Shown here piece by piece: positions 57,671-64,000 of a DNA stretch of 64,000 nucleotides (position 1 is the first letter of the stretch; each line of letters begins with the position of its first letter). The DNA comes from Membranipora membranacea (lineage: Eukaryota > Bryozoa > Gymnolaemata > Cheilostomatida > Membraniporidae), in assembly GCA_914767715.1 (NCBI GenBank), contig OU612069.1:21079387-21143386 (forward strand), read 5' to 3'. A program made the position numbers and the translations under genes. The notes below the pieces were generated by a model. It ran no database searches and was not told where the DNA came from. It saw nothing but the letters and a program-made list of their open reading frames with translations.

Positions 57671-58611
57671 TTTAGAATAATTGTTTGATTCAACAAGCTA
57701 TTTGTATTCGCTTAAAAAAATGTCATTCGGCAGAAGCGGAAGTTGACTTATTAAAGGTCATTCCCATGTATCGATCAAATTTAAAACTGGTGTCAAATCG
57801 ATCTATGGAAACATAGTGAATAGGTCACAATGTCTTTACCTATTGATATCCACACAGTTGGAAGCTTTGGAGGCTATCACCACGAATCTCCCTAATGCTC
57901 ACTTTTCTGTCAGTAATGCCCATTGATATCTCATCTCTCATGTGTACACTGCAAGCGTTATCGTGTGAATAACCGGTTATATATTTTAAATGAGGTACTT
58001 CCTACGGGTCAAGTTTTCTCCGATTTATTCTTAATTCTTCTTGATTTTCTAGGGAATTTTTCATTTCCAAAAAATGACTTCATCAGGGCAGGAGTGCCAA
58101 AGGTTGAAATTGGTTGGCTTTTTTCAGTCCCATCCAGTGGAAAAGACAAATATAAAGCATCACATTTCAGTAGTAAGTATCTGTCGTGTAAGAGGAAAAA
58201 CTCAGCACAAGTCTGAATTCCCCTTGGAAAAATCCCAATCGGGGATTGTGAGCTGATATTTAGACTGAGTCCCCAGTACTTTCAACTTTTCCTGTTCAGT
58301 CCTATTATGTCATATTATCTTTGTAATTGAGCACAGGCCTCTCACTTGTTTCCTGGTAGTTATCTTCAATATTTTATGAATCACTTAGTTGGCAATGCTC
58401 CCAAATGATAACGTTTAACCAATGAACTAAACCTTTAGTTCATTGGTTTAACTTGGTTTATTAATTTGATTTGGCGACTTAAAGTCTATGGGAAATGGGG
58501 AGTCCCCTAGCTGGAATTGTTTTATATGGGGAAACACCATGAAACAAATCGTTTTCAAGTTGTATTATATGATTTTATGCCAAAAGGGGGGAACTCACAC
58601 TCTTTGTACTG

Positions 58612-58905
58612 TTTCCTGCTGGGATTTGAACCTGGGCCTCCCACATTACAGACTTTGATGCTACCTTGCACGGCAATATCTATTCATTACAGGAGATCTT
58701 GCCTGGTCATCTAAATACAAACTCATTTGATACAATGTCAATCCAATTATATAATATTGACTAGAACTGTAAAGGCTTATACTATAACCATACAATAGCA
58801 ATGATGAATGTAATTTATTTAGCAGGCAGGGGTAATTACACAATAATGGTTGCTGGTTGGGTAATGATATATGGGTCAGTTTCGAACAATTCTAGAATCT
58901 TTGCT
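58612..58905 (-). mobile_element. Repeat arm 2, copy B, uninterrupted
   Basis: Inverted partner of 56,306-56,600. Contains the empty site (GGCTTATACTAT near 58,775) for the 374-bp MITE of copy A. Confidence 0.7.
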
Positions 58906-60300
58906 GCTGTTGCCTTCAATCTTTGTTTTAACTCCTCTTCCACGAGTTGGTATCCCTTGCGTTTGATGTTGTGTTTCACTTCTATCCTTCTTCTAAATCC
59001 ATCATTGTGTGGTTTGTTTTTTACTTGCACTACTCTGCTTATATCTTCCCTTAACTCCATCACCTTTGCTTTCAGTCTCTTTTTTCATGGTGGTTCTTCT
59101 TTCTTTTCATTCCAGTTCTTTGCCAACTTCTTTGTGGCAATTGCTGCACTAGCATAAAATGTATCATTCAATTCAGTAATGTTTATCAATTGGGACATGT
59201 TCTATCACCTCATTGATCTTGCTTAGTTCTTACACTATCTTCCTTCTGTCTATATGCCTGATGATACAGACTTGCCAACCTAATTTTTCCAAAATGAGTA
59301 CAAAAATTTGCGAAATGCTTAAAAATGAGTACAAAACTCCAGGGTGCCTCAAATGACCAGAAAACGCCCCAAAAAAATTTTTAGTCTATTATTTAACCAT
59401 GACAACCAAGTAAACACTTAAGATAAAAGATGCGTTTTTGATTGCCTAATTAGATGAACAGGCCTTTGGAAAACCATAAATGAGTACAACTAGCGTTTTG
59501 CGTTTAAAACTCAATTAGTGTCAAATAAGCGTTTACAAACGCTTTATGCGTACAGGTTGGCAAGTATGGATGATAGTCAACTTTTCTTTACCCATCTGCA
59601 GCCTTCCTCTCTGTATCTTGGTTTCCTCAACTAATTCCCTTTTCTCATCTGATAATCTGCTCTCTGTCATGATGTCTTCTTGTCTCACTGAATGGTCATA
59701 TTCTCTTCCACGACCTTGGTAAATGTGTTCTAGTACACTTGGTGGGATCACTTCAACAGTTGTCTGTCCTTCTTCCATTGCCGGTGCTCCCTGATCTTCA
59801 GTCTCTCTTATCCTGATCTCATCCGATTCCTCTTTTGTAAGCCATTCCTTTCTGATAATCGTCCTTGCCTGCATCGCTAGTGTGTTTTCCGTGAGTTCAA
59901 ACCCCCCTCGCTCTTGCCATGTATCCTCTCCTCATTGGCTCACTAGAATAGTAGCACTCCATAATTTTGATGTTATCTTCCCTAGTATAGCTCATTCGCT
60001 GAGTTGCTGGTCTTACTTCGCCAGTAGTAGAATGACGACCGACTCCTGCCTGGTTCACCACAGGTAGCCTGCCGGGCGAGACAGATCGAGCATTGCTCTC
60101 CCTCTCATTCACGCCGTTACTCTGTATTGTACTCATTGTTGTATTCATCACGAGATATGAGTTTGTTTTCTGTCAGGGTTGGTTCCGTTATCCGTTTTTT
60201 GTCGGGGCTGGCTCCCTTAGCTGATGATTGAAGAATCTGTCCCACTCAGCAGTAGGGATTTTCTGTCAGGATTTTCTCCCTTAGGTCCAGCGAAGCGTCG
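58906..60300 (-). pseudogene. Decayed retrotransposon 5' ORF, copy B
   Basis: Counterpart of 15,546-16,680. Here the segment from MQARTIIRKEWLTKEE to KEKLTII (59,874 down to about 59,576) is open. The frameshift after RRGYMARA is shared with A. The 302-bp insertion at 59,267 interrupts it. Confidence 0.5.
59267..59568. mobile_element. hAT-like MITE, present only in copy B
   Basis: 302 bp with ends CAGACTTGCCAACCT and, reversed, CATACTTGCCAACCT (one mismatch in 15). It is flanked by GATGATA on both sides (59,260-59,266 and 59,569-59,575). Copy A has the empty site with a single GATGATA near 15,904. A 7-8 bp duplication with CA-starting ends suggests hAT; 7 bp is exact, 8 needs one mismatch. 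Inside, AAAATGAGTACAAAA-like segments repeat. No transposase. Confidence 0.85.
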
Positions 60301-60356
60301 GGCACCAAGCCGATATTAGTGGATCCCGGTTAAGGCCAATCCACTACTGGCGCTAT

Positions 60357-60422
60357 ACTATTATTATTATTATTATTATTTTTATCATTATTTTTATTTA
60401 TTTTTTTATTATTATGATATTA
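60357..60422. repeat. ATT-rich microsatellite, copy B
   Basis: Shorter version of 16,687-16,775. Confidence 0.85.
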
Positions 60423-61936
60423 TGAGACTGTCCTCACAATTATTTGATTTCAGAATTCGGTTTAGATTTATTTTGTCATATATGTTATGTGTACATCATC
60501 CAGGTTCTATGCAGGAAGTTAAGAGAGGTGAATTGCAACAGTGTGTTAGGGTTAAGTATTACCATGTTCTTTATTATATTCAATTTTGTCTTCAGATGAT
60601 ATGGATCTTTCAGAAAAATAAAGGCGCTCCTCAAAACAGTATTATCAGCTTACATCAGCTTACTTCCAAAAACAACTGAGACAGTCTCATTCCCTTCTCA
60701 CACCATTACTATGACCAATCTAATTCACCATAAAGATCCATTACTCAGATTAAAACCACTTAGATAATAAATCAAGGCAAAGTGGGATCAGTATTTTCCT
60801 ACTCCCAGCTAGGGCCTACACCCTTGAGACATATGGATTATTCAAAGTACGCTGTTCTTACATATAAAGCAGCCAGTGGTCATATCTTTGGTGAGGTCAT
60901 CTGATTTATATGTTACAATCCAACCTTTTGCCAGGTTGTAATATCAACAACCTGTAACCCCGAATGTGTGACATGTCTGTAACTGGAGGTTATCGGGATA
61001 ACTAATACAATTTAAATTGATGTAATTTACAACTCGCATGAAGAAGTGCTAGGAATATGGCTAATGTGAATATAATAATGTCATTCAAACAAAGTTATAC
61101 TGTATTAACAAAATAGAATGGGAGTTAGGCTCTCTGCGGTGCACTTGGTGACTGCCTTGTTCAGCGTCCATAATATACATCAACAATAGATTAATCGTTA
61201 TTTTAATATTTTCGGTTGATTGATTTAATTTATTTACTTTGCTGCCAAATTTGTAACAGGTGGTACAGATCATATGAAGCATCCATTACAAATTAATAAA
61301 AATAAAAAATACTTTCATAAAAAGAGATTGGCAAAAACGACTTGCTACAATAATGAAACAGAGAGGATCTTTCTAGGCCATATATTTACTAAACAAGCTG
61401 TTTTTTGTCACACAATAGTTTGTGTAAAATAGTGGGATGTCTTTGAGCCTACTAGAGTGGCGGCCTGTGCTAGACATGCGCTTCCGCAGATGTTTGTGTA
61501 GTCTATGCTCACTATCAGCCGCAACGCGTGCTACAAAGTTTTGGTACAAAAGTTCAAGTGATGGTATTCCAGATGCAGTTAGCCTATTATCATATGGTGT
61601 GTCCGGGTAAAAAACTCTCTAACACTGCCTCTTGATAGATTATAACCTATTTTTGTTGGTATCTGATAGATAACTGAACCATGCAGGAGCGGCATAGCAC
61701 AATAAAGATCTAATATTAGCGAGGTAGAATCTTATGAGACTAGGTTCATCAACTCCAAATACTTGCGTATTTTAACTACAAACATGTAGATTAGAGATGA
61801 TTTTACGTCACGTGTGAAAAAACATATTCACAAAAAGGGTAGAAAGAATTGGCTTCCTATATCATGAAAAGGTCTTTTGACATTTACTTGACTTCTGGGC
61901 CTACAATATTTAAATTTTCGGTTCTTGAAACTGTAG
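60423..61936. other. Spacer upstream of the second NTase-TPR gene
   Basis: Counterpart of 16,780-18,352. No gene seen; more diverged from A (about 3% by eye) than regions further left. Confidence 0.5.
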
Positions 61937-64000
61937 GAGAGAGAACTGGAAGATAAAATCACTAGTTTCCAGCAGTCTTATATGAAGAACGGTATACGAG
62001 GGTTCGGGGCGCAGCATTCTCACCTCATAGAGCTGGCTGAAGTATATGAGAGACGATTTACTGAAAGCAATGATTGGAGAGATGCTCTCAAGGTCAGATT
62101 TATAAAAAACTCCACCTAAAATGTTACCACAAAAATGCAGCTTAAAAGCTCTTAACAAATATTCGAAACAGTTTAATGGATGAGGAAAAACTTTTTAGCT
62201 CCATTTTCATTATTCTACACGATGATTGCAGCGAACTATGATTTTGGACTAATTATCAGTTTTGTTATTTTAAGGCATTTTCACTCTACAATTCAGCAGC
62301 AGCAGAAGCACCTAATGATGATTGGAAAACCCAGGCTTGGAATCCAGTCAGCAACTTTCTCAGCACTCGCAATAAGAGCACCGAGGAAAAATTCTATCAA
62401 GATGTGGATGAGTTGAGAGACAAACTTTCTTCAATGAGAGATAAAGTCAAGGAACTGACTTATCGTAGCAAGCAACAGAAGACAAAAAGCGATTGCCATC
62501 AAAGCATCAAAGAAGCAGCTTTAAAATCAAACGATCTGATGGTGGACTTTGCGAGAAGTGTGATCCAGAAGGCCATTGACACTATGGTAGACGGACCTCC
62601 CTGTGGCCTTGCAGTAGTTGGTATCGGTTCTCTTGGCAGAGGGGAAGCCACTCCCTACTCAGATGTGGAGTATATGTTCCTCATAGAGAATTCAACGCAT
62701 GAACAGTACTTTGAACGCCTCGCTGTAATGACATATTTCTTCTTTGGTTCCCTCCAAGAAACGAAGCTGAGTTCTTTAGATATTGACGAGTTGAAAGGTT
62801 GGTTCGTTGATGGCAGAATGAGAGGTTGTCAGATTGATGGTATTACAGATACTTCAGGGAATGTTCCAACAGGAAACAAGACCAGGCCAAATGTTTTTCT
62901 ATCAACAAGCTCCAAATTGTTGAAGGTATACAAAGAAATACTACATCAACCATCTGAGGATGCCTCAAGAGGTGACCTCACGGCAATGCTGTCATTCACA
63001 AAGCTCATATTCTCCGATAGAAATGGAGAGAGATTGCTTCAAGAGTTTGTTGCTGGCAAACGACAGGTAGATGGAGATATGCCCCAGATAAGGATGGATG
63101 CTAACATTAAAATGTTGGCTAGCGATCTGGCTAAGTATGAGTTTTCTCCTGACTTCGATGAGTACATCACCGGGTTCTCTATGAATATCAAAACTCTCGT
63201 CTATAGATTTCCATCCCTTTTAGTCACAGATCTGTCAATAATTCTAAATAACTCAGCAAATGACTCATGGGAAACAATAGAAAGATGGTCAGGTGACTCC
63301 TTCAAGAAATATCTGAAAATTTTACTGGCAAATGCGTGTTTGTATAGACTCTTGTGCTATATGCATACGGACTCATGCAAAGGGGATTTCGATGTGATTA
63401 GAAATAAACAAATCCAAGCAGACATCACTGATTGCAACTCCATCCCACATCTGGTATTCAGTCCTGCGGAAATTTGGTGTATGACAACCGAAGAGTTCTA
63501 CTGTATATGTGAAAACATATTATTGCTCCAAGAAAACATTATTTCAATGACTGAATGTAAAACTGCTTCACAAATAGAAGAGATCATGCAGAGAGAAATT
63601 ACTGGAGGACTTCAGAGGCTGTTAGCCAACTTCTACACATGTAACTGGTCGTATGTAGTGAGAGAAGCTAGAGACTATGAGTTTTATAGTCTTGATTCTA
63701 ACATAGTATACGCTGGTGCAAGATCCTGTCTTCAAATGAGAGAATATGCAAAAGCTTTACCACTGTTCACTTTACTCAAAAAGAGGAGTCGGCATGATAC
63801 ATGCAAGCCCGTGTTTGAAATGGAGATCTACCGCGGACAGGCTCGGTGTTACGAAGGCATGGATCTATTTGAAGAAGCGGAAACTACTTATAAGAAGGCT
63901 GAGGGCTTTTCTAACCGGGTAGATTGCTTAGGTAAAGAGAAAGCTTTGGTCAAACTGGAACTGGCCAGCCTTCAGGCAAGACTATATGAGGATCGAGAAA
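61937..64000 (+). CDS. Nucleotidyltransferase-TPR protein, copy B, 5' part (runs off the window)
   Basis: Exons 61,937-62,092 and 62,275 to the edge. I followed the frame codon by codon through 1,726 nt of the second exon: no stop and no indel against copy A. The nucleotidyltransferase motif GIGSLGRGEATPYSDVEY is unchanged. Elsewhere there are 33 replaced residues, many radical (Gly to Asp, Ile to Arg, His to Cys, Leu to Pro, Ser to Lys), against 9 silent codon changes. They are spread from before the NTase motif into the first TPR units. TPR remainder and propeller lie outside the window. Same family and uncertainties as the gene at 18,353. Confidence 0.85.

Larger units (their letters stand above)
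41453..64000. repeat. Right copy (B) of the large head-to-tail duplication
   Basis: Counterpart of the left copy. It is about 2.1 kb longer over the shared stretch, mainly from 1,047 bp kept at 48,672-49,718, a direct-repeat-bounded segment at 50,552-51,848, and an insertion at 59,267-59,568. It lacks the 374-bp insertion found in the left copy at 15,048. Its first 1,016 bases are also the last three exons of the complete filamin-like gene, so the filamin 3' end is present twice in the window. Confidence 0.95.

Overview
The window is eukaryotic nuclear DNA from an invertebrate animal. Its genes are split by GT-AG introns, it carries an intact LINE, tRNA-derived SINEs and many small inverted-repeat elements, and non-coding DNA is AT-rich. 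The two host gene families are animal-type: a filamin with three calponin-homology (CH) domains, and a nucleotidyltransferase-TPR-beta-propeller protein of a kind I associate with sponges, cnidarians and other invertebrates. A sponge is my best guess, but the sequence does not prove it.

Layout. Everything from base 1 to about 20.4 kb is repeated from 41,453 to the right edge, in the same order and orientation. The window is therefore slightly more than one period of a head-to-tail duplication (at least 41.45 kb), or two haplotypes assembled in series. Left copy (A): last three exons of a filamin-like gene (1-1016), then about 17 kb of repeat-rich DNA, then the NTase-TPR-propeller gene (18,353-28,870). 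One intron of that gene holds an antisense CR1/L2-like LINE with intact ORFs. Next is a complete 20-exon filamin-like gene (31,179-42,468). Its last exons begin the right copy (B), whose repeat-rich spacer follows, and then the 5' part of a second NTase-TPR gene (61,937 to the edge). Both gene types are on the + strand and alternate along the chromosome.

The spacer holds a TIR-bounded DNA element with a broken three-exon minus-strand gene of a family I cannot name, decayed LINE pieces, SINEs, MITEs, and two orphan filamin-like exons downstream of the filamin stop codon. Copies A and B differ by clean events: a 374-bp Harbinger-like insertion only in A (TTA target duplication, empty site in B), a 302-bp hAT-like insertion only in B (empty site in A), a 1,047-bp segment missing in A, and a direct-repeat-bounded 1.16-kb segment present only in B.

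The observation most worth following is the pattern of divergence. A and B differ by about 0.2% over the first 4.5 kb but by about 3% around the NTase-TPR gene. In the 1,726 bp of shared NTase-TPR exon I count 33 amino-acid-changing codons against 9 silent ones, with no indel and no stop. That points to relaxed or diversifying selection on a protein that is still coding. I could run no searches; family names rest on motif recognition, and exon boundaries rest on splice sites plus reading-frame continuity.
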